A stretch of 64,000 bases of DNA from Sphingobacteriia bacterium RIFOXYC2_FULL_35_18 (GCA_001829005.1 MIAG01000001.1:1120020-1184019); one strand, 5' to 3'. Positions 9,531-19,371 are shown, counted from the stretch's first letter. The notes: generated by a model from the letters alone, not told the origin. Made by a program: numbers and translations.

Positions 9531-10514
9531 GTGGTATTTTTATTTAGAGATAAATCAATTGTAAATATTGTTTTTTTAGTGCTGCTTGGACTGTTGGTTC
9601 ATCTGCACGGTTTTACTGTTCCTATAATGCTTGTTGCAAATAATCAAGATGGGTGGTTTGCCTATTTGTTGAATCAATATGCAAAAGGGGTCATTGAGTC
9701 GGTTGGTTTTTTTCTCTATATATCGGTAATATTATTACAGGCTATTCGACTTAATTTTTTGTTGGCAGAACAAAAAATGTTTCCCAATGCTGGTTACACG
9801 GTTGCCATGAGTTATATATTACTCACAGGATTATTACCTCAATGGGCAGCTATTAGCCCTGCCTTGATGGCTAATTTTTTGTTGATTTGGATTTATATAA
9901 AATTAACTCGACTGTATAACCACCCAGCCCCTAAAACTTTATTATTCAATATTGGGCTACTGGTTAGTCTTACTATTTTATGCTATCACCCTACCGCAAT
10001 TCTGATTGTTGTGGTGCTCTTTGCACTAGGTATTATGCGGCCTTTTAAGTTACAAGAGTGGTTTACCCTATTGATGGGTATAGCATTACCTTTTTATTTT
10101 TTAGCATCTTGGCTATACTTAAATGATGATTTAGCCTCAATTAGTCAATTTTTGCCCAAAATGGTATTGGAACTTCCAGTACAAAAATTAAGTCACCAAG
10201 AAATGGCCGGTTTGTCTGCCTTAGTATTGCTTTTACTGGCAGGTTTTTTTAATTGGCAACAGTTTAATAGCAGATTGGTCATTCAGATGCGTAAAAACTG
10301 GTCAGCTTTATTGGTTATGAGTTTTATTTTAACAGCAGCCCCCTTTGTTTTTGCTCATGCAGGCTTAAACGCAGCAATTTTGTGTTTGGTTCCGTTCACT
10401 GCCTTTGTTTCGGCGTCTTTCTCTCACCCTAAACGATTGTTGTTCCCAAATTTTCTCTTTTTTGTACTTATTGGGGTGATTATGTATAATAATTGGTATT
10501 TGGTCAAATTTTAG
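9531..10514 (+). CDS. Multi-pass membrane protein, DUF6427-like
   Basis: About 327 residues with roughly nine hydrophobic helices and no catalytic motif. The pattern of an N-terminal FRDKSIVN, short loops, and a helix followed by LTRLYN recalls the DUF6427 family of Bacteroidota membrane proteins, recalled rather than searched. The open frame extends back to 9474 inside the previous gene, but the first residues there are non-hydrophobic, and GTG at 9531, just after the preceding stop, is the better start. The function is unknown. Confidence 0.6.
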   Translation: MVFLFRDKSIVNIVFLVLLGLLVHLHGFTVPIMLVANNQDGWFAYLLNQYAKGVIESVGFFLYISVILLQAIRLNFLLAEQKMFPNAGYTVAMSYILLTGLLPQWAAISPALMANFLLIWIYIKLTRLYNHPAPKTLLFNIGLLVSLTILCYHPTAILIVVVLFALGIMRPFKLQEWFTLLMGIALPFYFLASWLYLNDDLASISQFLPKMVLELPVQKLSHQEMAGLSALVLLLLAGFFNWQQFNSRLVIQMRKNWSALLVMSFILTAAPFVFAHAGLNAAILCLVPFTAFVSASFSHPKRLLFPNFLFFVLIGVIMYNNWYLVKF

Positions 10515-10537
10515 GCATTCTTTCTCTTTCTGGATTG

Positions 10538-10545
10538 TACCTTTG
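10538..10545 (+). promoter_or_regulatory. purQ promoter, -7 element
   Basis: TACCTTTG matches TAnnTTTG, 19 bases before the purQ ATG at 10565. This supports the ATG start rather than the upstream in-frame codons. The -33 part is weak. Confidence 0.5.
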
Positions 10546-10564
10546 TAGCTTAAATTACAAACAC

Positions 10565-11224
10565 ATGAAGTTAGGTGTGGTCGTTTTCCCAGGTTCCAAC
10601 TGCGACAGAGATATGCAAGATGCTTTGCAGCAAGATTTGAATAAAGAAGTAATTATGCTTTGGCATAAAGACAAAGATTTGTCTGCTTTTTCAACCGATG
10701 ATTGTATTGTACTGCCAGGTGGTTTCTCTTATGGGGATTATTTACGTTGTGGTGCTATTGCTCGCTTTAGTCCAATGATGCAGTCTGTGATAGAATTTGC
10801 TAATAGGGGCGGAAAAGTATTAGGGGTATGTAATGGTTTTCAAATTCTATGCGAAAGTGGATTATTGCCAGGTGTTTTATTGCAAAATGCCAACCAACAA
10901 TTCATTTGTAAAAATGTGTTTATTACCAACCCTGCTACTGGGGCTTTAAAAATACCTATTGCACATGGCGAAGGAAGATTCCACGCCGATGAAGCAACTT
11001 TAAATGAATTGGAAAAAAATGACCAAGTCTTGTTTAGGTATTCAGACGAAATGGGAAATATTGTAGACCACGCAAACCCCAATGGCGCTGCAAGAAATAT
11101 TGCTGGTATCAGAAACAAGCAAAACAATGTGTTTGGTATGATGCCCCATCCTGAAAGAGCAACAAATAATGCTTTACAAAACTTAGATGGATTAAAAGTG
11201 TTTAAGTTGTTATCTATCCAATAA
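10565..11224 (+). CDS. purQ: Phosphoribosylformylglycinamidine synthase, glutaminase subunit PurQ
   Basis: Supplies ammonia from glutamine for the FGAR to FGAM step of de novo purine synthesis, acting with PurL and PurS. The 219-residue protein is a class I amidotransferase: it opens with LGVVVFPGSNCDRD, has the nucleophile Cys89 in GVCNGFQIL, and the His-Glu pair in HPERA near the C-terminus. The frame is open further upstream to 10493, but homologues begin at MKLGVVVFPGSN and a promoter element precedes that ATG. This is the separate-subunit form of the enzyme; no purL or purS is next to it. Two DsbD-related genes follow in the same direction. Confidence 0.96.
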   Translation: MKLGVVVFPGSNCDRDMQDALQQDLNKEVIMLWHKDKDLSAFSTDDCIVLPGGFSYGDYLRCGAIARFSPMMQSVIEFANRGGKVLGVCNGFQILCESGLLPGVLLQNANQQFICKNVFITNPATGALKIPIAHGEGRFHADEATLNELEKNDQVLFRYSDEMGNIVDHANPNGAARNIAGIRNKQNNVFGMMPHPERATNNALQNLDGLKVFKLLSIQ

Positions 11225-11233
11225 AATATTATT

Positions 11234-11686
11234 ATGAAAAAAATATTCTTATTAATCCTTAGTTTGGGTTTTTTGCAATTGGGTTTTGCTCAAATAAAAG
11301 ACCCTGTTGCTTGGACATTTGAGGCGAAGAAAAAAACAGCGGATTCATTTGAAATAACCATTACTGCCAATGTTCCTAAACCATGGCATATGTATTCTCA
11401 GAACATGCCTTCTGGAGGCCCTATACCTACTAAAGTTGTTTTTAACACCAATCCATTGGTTAAAAAAATTGGCAACACTAAAGAAACGGGAAAGCTTGAA
11501 AAAATCAACGACAAGATTTTTGGAATGGAAGTGCTGTTTTTTAGTGGTAAAGTAGTGTATACTCAAATAGTGAAAGTAAAACCTGGAATTAAAACCAATA
11601 TTGCAGGTTATGTAAACTACATGGTATGTGATGATGAACAGTGTTTACCTCCAACAAAAAAACAATTTGATATTAAGTTATTGTAG
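11234..11686 (+). CDS. Stand-alone DsbD N-terminal-like domain protein
   Basis: A 150-residue exported protein: signal peptide to about residue 19 (cleavage near GFAQ), then an immunoglobulin-like domain resembling the alpha domain of DsbD. It ends with YMVCDDEQCLPP, the Cys-x5-Cys pair that shuttles electrons in that domain. It sits one base before a larger DsbD-type protein whose own N-terminal domain has no such Cys pair, so this gene may provide the missing redox partner as a separate polypeptide. The role is inferred from family and context. Confidence 0.8.
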   Translation: MKKIFLLILSLGFLQLGFAQIKDPVAWTFEAKKKTADSFEITITANVPKPWHMYSQNMPSGGPIPTKVVFNTNPLVKKIGNTKETGKLEKINDKIFGMEVLFFSGKVVYTQIVKVKPGIKTNIAGYVNYMVCDDEQCLPPTKKQFDIKLL

Positions 11687-11687
11687 T

Positions 11688-13637
11688 ATGAAAAAAATAT
11701 TATCACTGCTGGTAATTGTATTGCTGGCACAAACTATAATTGCACAGGACAAATCACCTGTGCAATTTGTTTTTTCAACCCAACGAACCAGTGATAGTCT
11801 GGTACAATTAATTATTAGTGCCAAATTAGAAAAGGGCTTCCAATTGTTTGGTGTAAAAAAACAATCTGTTGAAGATGAGTTTATCTCTAGTTTGCAATTA
11901 GACAATTCAACTTCAAATGATTCAATTAGTGAAGAAGGTAAGTTATTGCAAATTCCTTCTGTGGATGCTACTTCCCCAGCTATTCGAGTTTATGAAGACA
12001 GTGTAAGCTTTAGATATTTTTTTAAAGTAAATGCTTCTGATAGCGCTATTTTAAAAGGAAGTTTCAATTGGTTGGGTAAACTTGAAGACGCATTTCCGAG
12101 TGGTAGCGAATCATTTGCAGTAGAAGTTTTGCCAACCAGTAATGATGTGGTAGAAGATAATTCAGATATTGCCAATCAAACCTTATGGCAAATATTCTTA
12201 TTGACTTTTTTAACTGGATTATTGGCGGTAATAACGCCTTGTGTATTTCCACTAATTCCTGTAACGGTAAGTTTCTTTTTAAAAAGAAGTAAAACAAGGG
12301 CAGCAGGAATCAAAAATGCATTGTGGTATTCTTTATCAATTATTGGTATCTATACCATTCCAACTATTTTACTGGTACTCATTTTTGGAGACGATATACT
12401 CTATCAAATTTCTACCAGTGCAATTTCTAATTTATTATTTTTCGCCATCTTCTTGGTCTTTGCCATTTCATTTTTTGGGGCATTCGAATTGCAATTGCCC
12501 AATAGTTGGGCTAATAAAGCAGATCAAAAAGCGGGTAAGGGTGGATTAGGCGGTATCTTTTTCATGGCACTAACACTGGTAATTGTTTCCTTCTCCTGCA
12601 CAGGTCCTATTGTAGGAACTTTACTAGGACAAACAAGTACCGGTGGGGTAAGCACTGCGCCTATTATTGGCATGTTGGGTTTTGGAGTAGGATTGGCATT
12701 GCCTTTTTCGTTATTTGCGTTTTTCCCTTCTATGCTGCAATCATTACCAAAGAGTGGTGGTTGGTTGAATTCAGTGAAAGTGAGTTTTGGATTTATAGAA
12801 TTGGCTTTGGCTTTGAAGTTCTTATCTAATGTAGATTTAATTTATCATTGGCGTTTACTAGACCGAGATGTCTTCTTGGTTTTATGGATAGTGATATTTG
12901 TTTTATTGGGAATTTATTTGTTGGGCAAACTGAAATTTTCGCACGATAGTGAGTTACCTTATGTGTCAGTTCCAAGATTGTTTTTTGCCATTACATCTTT
13001 CTCTTTTGCCTTGTATATTTTGCCAGGATTATGGGGAGCACCACTAAGGCATTTAAGTGGTTTTATTCCTCCCGATGGAACCCAAGAATTTAATTTAGAT
13101 GCTTTAAAGTATCAGTTAAATAGTGGAACCAAAGAGTCTACTACCACACTTAATTTAGCTCAGCCTCCTCAACGCTTAGCAGATAAATTACATGTTCCAT
13201 ATGGGTTGGTTGCCTATTTTACTTTAGAAGAAGGAATGGCAGCTGCAAAGGCTTTGAATAAGCCCATTATGTTAGATTTTACAGGACATAGTTGTGCCAA
13301 CTGTCGTAAAATGGAAAAAGAAGTTTGGAAGGATCCAGCAGTATTGCAGCGGATGAAAGAGAATTTCGTGTTGGTAAGTCTTTATGTAGATGAATCTACC
13401 GATTTGCCTATTAAAGAACAGTACATTAAAAAGGATGGAGATAAAGTGATTACAGAAGGGGATAAAAACCTAGACTATGAAATTACTCAGTTCGGGTTTA
13501 ATGCGCAACCATTGTATATGTTCTTAGATTTAAACGGGAAACCATTAAGTAGTATTAAATATGGATACGATCCTGATATTGCTAAATTTATCGCTCATTT
13601 AGATGCAGCCAAAGCCGCATTTGATAAAAGTAAATAA
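11688..13637 (+). CDS. dsbD: DsbD-type thiol:disulfide interchange protein
   Basis: Passes reducing power from the cytoplasm to periplasmic thiols. The 649-residue protein has a signal peptide, an N-terminal DsbD-like domain (about 20-165) with no cysteine pair, an eight-helix membrane domain with the conserved intramembrane cysteines Cys185 (TPCVFP) and Cys304 (SCTGP), and a C-terminal thioredoxin domain with Cys536-Ala-Asn-Cys539. The open frame runs back to 11628, but MKKILSLLVIVLLAQ at 11688 is a signal peptide start one base after the preceding stop. A good terminator follows. Confidence 0.92.
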   Translation: MKKILSLLVIVLLAQTIIAQDKSPVQFVFSTQRTSDSLVQLIISAKLEKGFQLFGVKKQSVEDEFISSLQLDNSTSNDSISEEGKLLQIPSVDATSPAIRVYEDSVSFRYFFKVNASDSAILKGSFNWLGKLEDAFPSGSESFAVEVLPTSNDVVEDNSDIANQTLWQIFLLTFLTGLLAVITPCVFPLIPVTVSFFLKRSKTRAAGIKNALWYSLSIIGIYTIPTILLVLIFGDDILYQISTSAISNLLFFAIFLVFAISFFGAFELQLPNSWANKADQKAGKGGLGGIFFMALTLVIVSFSCTGPIVGTLLGQTSTGGVSTAPIIGMLGFGVGLALPFSLFAFFPSMLQSLPKSGGWLNSVKVSFGFIELALALKFLSNVDLIYHWRLLDRDVFLVLWIVIFVLLGIYLLGKLKFSHDSELPYVSVPRLFFAITSFSFALYILPGLWGAPLRHLSGFIPPDGTQEFNLDALKYQLNSGTKESTTTLNLAQPPQRLADKLHVPYGLVAYFTLEEGMAAAKALNKPIMLDFTGHSCANCRKMEKEVWKDPAVLQRMKENFVLVSLYVDESTDLPIKEQYIKKDGDKVITEGDKNLDYEITQFGFNAQPLYMFLDLNGKPLSSIKYGYDPDIAKFIAHLDAAKAAFDKSK

Positions 13638-13659
13638 GTAAGCATATTGATTCTTTTTT

Positions 13660-13692
13660 AATCCCGGTTACTTCAGGTAGCCGGGATTTTTT
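13660..13692 (+). terminator. Rho-independent terminator of the dsbD operon
   Basis: ATCCCGG (13661-13667) pairs with CCGGGAT (13681-13687), with additional TAC/GTA pairing, followed by a T-rich run. It lies about 25 bases after the dsbD stop. Confidence 0.85.
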
Positions 13693-13764
13693 ATTTATTA
13701 AACTTTTCATTAAACCATTGAATGAAATCGTAGTCTATAGCAATCATTAACTAAAATCATACTG

Positions 13765-14517
13765 ATGCGTAAAGTCTTATTTTTATTGGCCATACCCTTG
13801 TTCATGTCTTTTTCTTGTAAAAAGTCTAGTGAAAGCACAACAACCACAACAGGCACAGCTGCGGTTCCAGCTATTTATCAAAAAATATACGGAGCATCTA
13901 GTATTACATCTGATGGTACGTTTATCACCATCAAAACAACGGGCGCCCCCGATCATAAAAGCCCTTATTATGCTGTAGGCAATGCTTTGTATGAAAACTT
14001 TGCGGGTACTACTTTTGGAGGAGTTTCTTTTAGTAAGAACCCCAACTCAATTTCTGCCTTAAATTATACATTTAAAATTCCCTTGAATCCTCAAGTAGCC
14101 AGCAACCATGCAGCAACTCCACTAGGTGCTATTGGTGTTGCTTTAAACGGCGTTCCATTCTACAATCAATATGCAGGGCCTAATACTCCTTTAACCAATG
14201 AAATTATGAGCTTTGATCAATATTGGGGACATCCTGCACCAGGAGGTAGATACCATTACCATGTGGAACCCTTGTATTTAACAACAGTTAAAGCGAGTAA
14301 ATCAGCATTAATGGGCTTTTTACTGGATGGATTTCCGGTGTATGGTCCAGAAGAAAATGGGGCGTTGGTAACCAATGCTATGTTAGATGCATATCATGGG
14401 CATACGCATGCAACAGCTGATTATCCCAATGGAATTTATCATTATCATATTAATGCAACAGATCCTTATATAAACGGAAGCGGCTTTTATGGCACAGCAG
14501 GTACAGTTACTCAGTAG
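13765..14517 (+). CDS. YHYH-domain lipoprotein
   Basis: A 250-residue exported protein with a lipoprotein signal (FMSFSC, Cys at residue 18). It is followed by a Ser/Thr-rich linker and a YHYH domain. The name-giving motif occurs twice, as RYHYH near residue 165 and IYHYH near 230, with further His in HGHTH. Such His clusters suggest metal binding, but the function of the family is not established. The next gene overlaps its 3' end by 29 bases and an SCO protein follows, so a link to copper or other metal handling at the envelope is possible (inference). Confidence 0.82.
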   Translation: MRKVLFLLAIPLFMSFSCKKSSESTTTTTGTAAVPAIYQKIYGASSITSDGTFITIKTTGAPDHKSPYYAVGNALYENFAGTTFGGVSFSKNPNSISALNYTFKIPLNPQVASNHAATPLGAIGVALNGVPFYNQYAGPNTPLTNEIMSFDQYWGHPAPGGRYHYHVEPLYLTTVKASKSALMGFLLDGFPVYGPEENGALVTNAMLDAYHGHTHATADYPNGIYHYHINATDPYINGSGFYGTAGTVTQ

Positions 14518-15097
14518 GTTATGGTTCTTATTAATTGGCTTTATAGCTTGTAACGCAATAGAGCCTACTAAGCCAATATTAAACAATGCGGTTGTGCCGA
14601 ATCAATGGGTGCATGATATGGATAGTGAACTCAATAATCGGAATGGGGTTATCTATTATCAGTCAAGTCCGTATTCGGGAAAATTATATGGATTGTATAC
14701 CAATCAACGAGATACTGCTTTTGTGCGAAGTTATTTAATGGGCTTAGAAGAAGGAGAATGGAAAAGCTATTACGAAAATGGTCAAATAAAAGAGCTTCGA
14801 TTTTTCAGCAATGGTAAAAAGACGGGAAAATATTCGGTATGGTGGCCCAATGGGAAGCCCTTTATGGAGTATCAATTTGAAAATGATGAATACCAAGGCA
14901 TATGCAAAGAGTGGAATGAAAAAGGATTGTTGGTAAAGCAAATGAATTACCAGCAAGGGCATGAACTTGGGTCACAAAAATGGTGGTATGATAATGGGAA
15001 AATTAAAGCGAATTATATCATACAAAATGGCAGAAGGTTCGGATTATTAGGAACAAAAAATTGTATTAATGTTACAGACAGCATTTTTAAAAATTAG
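14489..15097 (+). CDS. MORN-variant (YwqK-like) repeat lipoprotein
   Basis: A 202-residue protein with a hydrophobic N-terminus and a possible lipid-attachment Cys (GFIAC), then several copies of a W/Y-x-x-NG repeat. Examples are EWKSYYENGQIK, YSVWWPNGKPF and KWWYDNGKIK. These are typical of the MORN-variant repeats in YwqK-like proteins. The repeats form an elongated beta surface; the molecular role is unknown. The ATG at 14489 lies inside the YHYH gene (29-base overlap) and the stop overlaps the SCO gene by 29 bases, so all three are likely translated from one message. Confidence 0.7.
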   Translation: MAQQVQLLSRLWFLLIGFIACNAIEPTKPILNNAVVPNQWVHDMDSELNNRNGVIYYQSSPYSGKLYGLYTNQRDTAFVRSYLMGLEEGEWKSYYENGQIKELRFFSNGKKTGKYSVWWPNGKPFMEYQFENDEYQGICKEWNEKGLLVKQMNYQQGHELGSQKWWYDNGKIKANYIIQNGRRFGLLGTKNCINVTDSIFKN

Positions 15098-15728
15098 CTT
15101 GTGTAGTATGGTTTTGTTGGGTTGGTCTTGTGCCAATCAACAAAAAAAATCAGCCTCTTTGCCCTTTTATAACACACCTGATTTCACCCCTGTTTTTTTA
15201 GCCAATCATACAGCGGCTAGGCCAGCTGAAACACATTATATCCCTGCTTTTGAATTCACCAATCAATATGGGGAACGCATCACCAATCAAACGGTTCAAG
15301 GTAAAGTTCATGTTGCCAGTTTTATATTTACGAGGTGTGGAAGCATCTGCCCAAAAATGATTCATCATTTAAAACAAGTTGCAACAGCATTTGAAAATGA
15401 TACATCAACGGTATTGCTTTCTTATAGTGTAACCCCTTGGATTGATTCGGTTCCACGCTTAAAGTTTTTTACGGAAGAAAATAAAATTGGACAATCATAC
15501 AATTGGCACTTTTTAACTGGAGATAAAGCCTCCATTTATACACTTGCAAGAAAGGGGTACTTTGCAGAAGAAGATCTGGGGTTCACAAAAGACAGTACAG
15601 AATTCTTACATACGGAACATGTACTCTTGGTAGATCAAAAAAGTAGAATAAGAGGAATTTATAATGGAACCCTTCAGCTAGAGATAGAGCAATTAATCAA
15701 AGACATACAATTGCTTAAACAACAATAG
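15069..15728 (+). CDS. SCO1/SenC-family lipoprotein
   Basis: A 219-residue thioredoxin-fold protein with a lipoprotein signal (LLGWSC). The copper-binding motif is CGSICP, with Cys90 and Cys94, and the partner His184 is in EHVLLVD. SCO proteins deliver copper to the CuA site of cytochrome oxidase or act as thiol oxidoreductases. No oxidase genes are nearby, so the client is unknown. Last of three overlapping lipoprotein genes. Confidence 0.9.
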   Translation: MLQTAFLKISLCSMVLLGWSCANQQKKSASLPFYNTPDFTPVFLANHTAARPAETHYIPAFEFTNQYGERITNQTVQGKVHVASFIFTRCGSICPKMIHHLKQVATAFENDTSTVLLSYSVTPWIDSVPRLKFFTEENKIGQSYNWHFLTGDKASIYTLARKGYFAEEDLGFTKDSTEFLHTEHVLLVDQKSRIRGIYNGTLQLEIEQLIKDIQLLKQQ

Positions 15729-15755
15729 CGTGTCTTTGATTAAATAGTGGGAAGT

Positions 15756-16337
15756 TTATAATGCAATTTGTTTCTCAATCATCATCTTTCTAAGATTGAT
15801 CAAGCCGTAACGCATTCTGCCTAAAGCAGTATTAATGCTGCAGTTGGTGATTTCTGCAATTTCTTTAAAGCTCATATTGGCATAATGCCTCAATACGATA
15901 ATTTCACGTTGCTCTTCAGGCAACAAATCCAGCATTTTTCTTACTCGATCATGGCTTTGTCCTTGCATGATTTTGCCATCAGGTCCCTCTTCAGAAATTT
16001 GTAGCACATCAAAAATATCTTTGTTGTCGCTGGTTTTAATGGCAGGGGTTCGCTTCACTTTTCTAAAATAGTCTACACATAGATTGTGGGCAATTCTTAA
16101 GGCCCAAGGCAAAAACTTCCCTTCTTCTGTGTAACGCTTATTCTTTAGCGTGTCAATGATTTTAATGAACACATCTTGAAAAAGGTCTTCCGCTAAATAA
16201 GTGTCTTTAACAAAAAACAAGATAGACGAAAAAATTTTGTCTTTGTAACGGTAGATAAGTGTTTCAAAAGCATCGGTGTCTCCGTCTTGAAATGCCCTTA
16301 TCAGTTCTGTATCAGACGCATGGTCTAATGTTCTCAT
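15756..16337 (-). CDS. ECF-type RNA polymerase sigma factor
   Basis: A 193-residue sigma-70 family protein with region 2 (ETLIYRYKDKIF through EDLFQDVFIKI and WALRIAHNLCVDYFR) and region 4 (LPEEQREIIVLRHY and the helix-turn-helix FKEIAEITNCSINTALGRMRYG). The linker is long and acidic. No anti-sigma factor gene adjoins it, so its regulation is not evident from context. Convergent with the SCO gene. The ATG at 16337 gives a complete region 1.2/2.1 start. Confidence 0.92.
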   Translation of the reverse strand: MRTLDHASDTELIRAFQDGDTDAFETLIYRYKDKIFSSILFFVKDTYLAEDLFQDVFIKIIDTLKNKRYTEEGKFLPWALRIAHNLCVDYFRKVKRTPAIKTSDNKDIFDVLQISEEGPDGKIMQGQSHDRVRKMLDLLPEEQREIIVLRHYANMSFKEIAEITNCSINTALGRMRYGLINLRKMMIEKQIAL

Positions 16338-16551
16338 AGTTTAGGTTTTTGAGTCAGGATTAAAATCAGGATATTGGACAACGATTTTTTAAATCTTGAA
16401 CAAAATAGAATTCTTTTGTATACATAAATCTTTTGTGGAAATCATCTTATAGACCTTCGAGGTTATTCACATTCTAACTCACTGATTTTTTGAAGGTTAT
16501 TTAAGGTTTACTCAACCAAAGCTGTAATAAACTGTTTAATTTGTGAATCTT

Positions 16552-19371
16552 ATGGCAACGAGTAAAAAGTCTGCAAAAGCAACCCATGACAATGATATAT
16601 TGGTGCATGGTGCCCGAACACATAATTTAAAAAATGTTACAGTTTCATTTCCTAGAAATAAGCTAATTGTAGTAACAGGTGTGTCTGGTAGCGGAAAATC
16701 TTCATTAACCATTGATACTTTATTTGCAGAAGGGCAACGGCGTTATGCAGAAAGTTTGAGCGCCTACGCCAGACAATTCATGTCTAGGATGGTAAAGCCA
16801 GATGTGGATTATATTAAGGGATTGTGCCCAGCCATTGCTATTGAACAGAAAGTGATTACTCGAACCCCAAGAAGTACAGTGGGTAGTATGACCGAGATTT
16901 ATGATTATCTCCGATTGTTGTTTGCAAGGGCAGGTAAAACCATTTCACCTATTAGTGGTAAGGAAGTAAAAAAAGATGAAGTAGCAGATGTAATGAATGC
17001 CATTTCATCTTATGAAGAAGGCACTAAGCTCGTGATATTGGTTGCGTTTAAACAACACGCACATAGAGAAATAAGAGAAGAGTTGAGTATTTTAATGCAA
17101 AAGGGATTTTCAAGGGTTTTCTTGATGAAGAAAGAGGTAGCTGGGGTACCTGAGAGAATTGAAGATTTGTTGGCATTAACGGATGCAGCATTGGCAAAAA
17201 CATGGAAAACCAATTCCTCTAATTATTATGTGTTGATAGATCGAATGGTAGTTAAAACATTTGATGAAGAAGACTTGCATCGATTGGCCGATTCTATTGG
17301 TACTGCTTTTTTTGAAGGACATGGCGAAATGTTTATTGAAGTCAACAGCAAAGAGTTGCTGCATTTCAGTAATAAGTTTGAGGCAGATGGGATGCAATTT
17401 GAAGAACCTTCTCCCAATTTATTTTCCTTTAATAATCCTTATGGTGCTTGTACAGTTTGCGAAGGCTTTGGACAAGTATTGGGTATAGATAAAGATTTGG
17501 TTATACCCGATAAGCGCTTGTCTTTGTACGAGAACGCCATAGCACCTTGGAAAGGAGAAAAATTAAGTTGGTGGAAAGATCAATTTATTAAAGGAGCTAG
17601 TAAATCGGGCTTCCCTATTCATAAACCAATCATGGATTTAAGCCGAGAGCAGTACCAACAATTATGGACTGGTGTAGGATTGGCATTGGGTATTGATGAT
17701 TTTTTTAAAGAGGTGGAACAAAATTTATATAAAGTTCAATACCGTGTTTTATTAAGTAGGTACAGAGGTAGAACCAGTTGTAATGCATGTGAGGGGTATC
17801 GGTTGCGAAATGAAGCATTGTATGTTAAAATACATGGGAAGCATATAGGGGAACTCTGCAATATGCAGGTAAGCCATTTGAAAGATTGGTTTGATGCAAT
17901 TAAATGGTCTGAGCAAGAACTAGCAATTGGGAAAAGGATTTTATTAGAAATACACCAGCGTATCAACACTTTATTAGCTGTTGGATTAGGATACTTAACA
18001 CTAGAAAGATTGGCCAATACACTCAGTGGTGGGGAAAGCCAACGTATTCAATTAACAAGAAATCTAGGCAGTAACTTAACCAACTCCTTGTATATTTTAG
18101 ATGAGCCTTCCATTGGGTTGCATTCGAGAGATACCCAACGCTTAATAGGTGTTTTAAAATCGCTAAGAGATTTAGGTAATACGGTGGTGGTAGTGGAGCA
18201 CGACGAAATGATGATGCGCGAAGCAGATCATATCATTGATATGGGCCCATTGGCCTCTCATTTAGGTGGAGAAGTTGTGGCAGCAGGTAATTATAATAAA
18301 ATTGTAAAAGATAAAAATAGCCTTACCGGTAAGTATTTAACTGGTGAATATAAAATAACGCCGCCAGTAAAACTTAGGAAATGGAATAATTATATTCAAG
18401 TAGAAGGAGCAAGGCAACACAATTTAAAAGACATCACCGTCAAATTCCCGTTGCATTGTTTTTGTGTAGTTGCCGGTGTTAGTGGGAGTGGGAAAACCAC
18501 TTTGATTAAGCAAATTCTTTATCCAGGTTTACAAAAATTGAAAGGGGAAGCCGCAGATAAAGTGGGTTTGCACAAAGCCATCACAGGTGATATTGAATCT
18601 ATATCTCAAATTGAAATGATAGACCAACAACCTATTGGTAAATCTTCAAGAAGTAATCCAGTAACATATATTAAAGCCTACGATGCTATTAGAGACTTAT
18701 ATTCTAAACAAGGATTGGCAAAAATGCGCGGATTTCAACCCAAGCATTTTTCTTTTAATGTAGATGGAGGTAGGTGTGATACTTGTAAGGGTGAAGGAGA
18801 AACCATTGTTGAAATGCAATTTTTGGCCGATGTACATCTTACTTGTGAATCATGTGGTGGAAAGCGATTTAAGGAAGAAGTGTTAGAGGTAAAATACAAT
18901 AATGCTTCTATTCATGATGTCTTAGAAATGAGTGTTGACGATGCATTCGAATTTTTTAAAGAAGAAAAACAAATTCAAAAAGCCATTAAGACCTTGCAAG
19001 ATGTTGGATTAGGATATATTAAATTAGGACAGAGTAGTAATACCTTAAGTGGCGGAGAAGCACAGCGAGTAAAGCTGGCTAGTTTTTTAGGAAAAGGAAA
19101 GGGAATTGGGCATGTGTTGTTTATTTTTGATGAACCTACTACAGGCTTACATTTTCATGATATACAGAAATTATTGAACTCTTTTAATGCCCTTATAGAG
19201 CAAGGACATTCATTGATTGTGATTGAACACAATACCGATGTATTAAAATCGGCAGATTGGTTAATTGAGTTAGGTCCTGAAGCCGGCAATGCCGGAGGAG
19301 AGTTGGTTTATGCTGGAATTCCAGCTGAATTAAAAAACAATAAAAAAAGCATCACTGCCCCATTTATATAA
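16552..19371 (+). CDS. uvrA: Excinuclease ABC subunit A
   Basis: Damage-recognition ATPase of nucleotide excision repair, loading UvrB onto lesions. The 939-residue protein has two ABC modules, with Walker A GVSGSGKSS near residue 45 and GVSGSGKTT near 645, and signatures LSGGESQR and LSGGEAQR. Zinc-binding CxxC sets occur as CTVC...CNAC in the first half and CDTC...CESC in the second. GTG at 16543 is also in frame, but ATG 16552 gives the usual start MATSKKSAK. Normal length, no defects seen. Confidence 0.96.
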   Translation: MATSKKSAKATHDNDILVHGARTHNLKNVTVSFPRNKLIVVTGVSGSGKSSLTIDTLFAEGQRRYAESLSAYARQFMSRMVKPDVDYIKGLCPAIAIEQKVITRTPRSTVGSMTEIYDYLRLLFARAGKTISPISGKEVKKDEVADVMNAISSYEEGTKLVILVAFKQHAHREIREELSILMQKGFSRVFLMKKEVAGVPERIEDLLALTDAALAKTWKTNSSNYYVLIDRMVVKTFDEEDLHRLADSIGTAFFEGHGEMFIEVNSKELLHFSNKFEADGMQFEEPSPNLFSFNNPYGACTVCEGFGQVLGIDKDLVIPDKRLSLYENAIAPWKGEKLSWWKDQFIKGASKSGFPIHKPIMDLSREQYQQLWTGVGLALGIDDFFKEVEQNLYKVQYRVLLSRYRGRTSCNACEGYRLRNEALYVKIHGKHIGELCNMQVSHLKDWFDAIKWSEQELAIGKRILLEIHQRINTLLAVGLGYLTLERLANTLSGGESQRIQLTRNLGSNLTNSLYILDEPSIGLHSRDTQRLIGVLKSLRDLGNTVVVVEHDEMMMREADHIIDMGPLASHLGGEVVAAGNYNKIVKDKNSLTGKYLTGEYKITPPVKLRKWNNYIQVEGARQHNLKDITVKFPLHCFCVVAGVSGSGKTTLIKQILYPGLQKLKGEAADKVGLHKAITGDIESISQIEMIDQQPIGKSSRSNPVTYIKAYDAIRDLYSKQGLAKMRGFQPKHFSFNVDGGRCDTCKGEGETIVEMQFLADVHLTCESCGGKRFKEEVLEVKYNNASIHDVLEMSVDDAFEFFKEEKQIQKAIKTLQDVGLGYIKLGQSSNTLSGGEAQRVKLASFLGKGKGIGHVLFIFDEPTTGLHFHDIQKLLNSFNALIEQGHSLIVIEHNTDVLKSADWLIELGPEAGNAGGELVYAGIPAELKNNKKSITAPFI

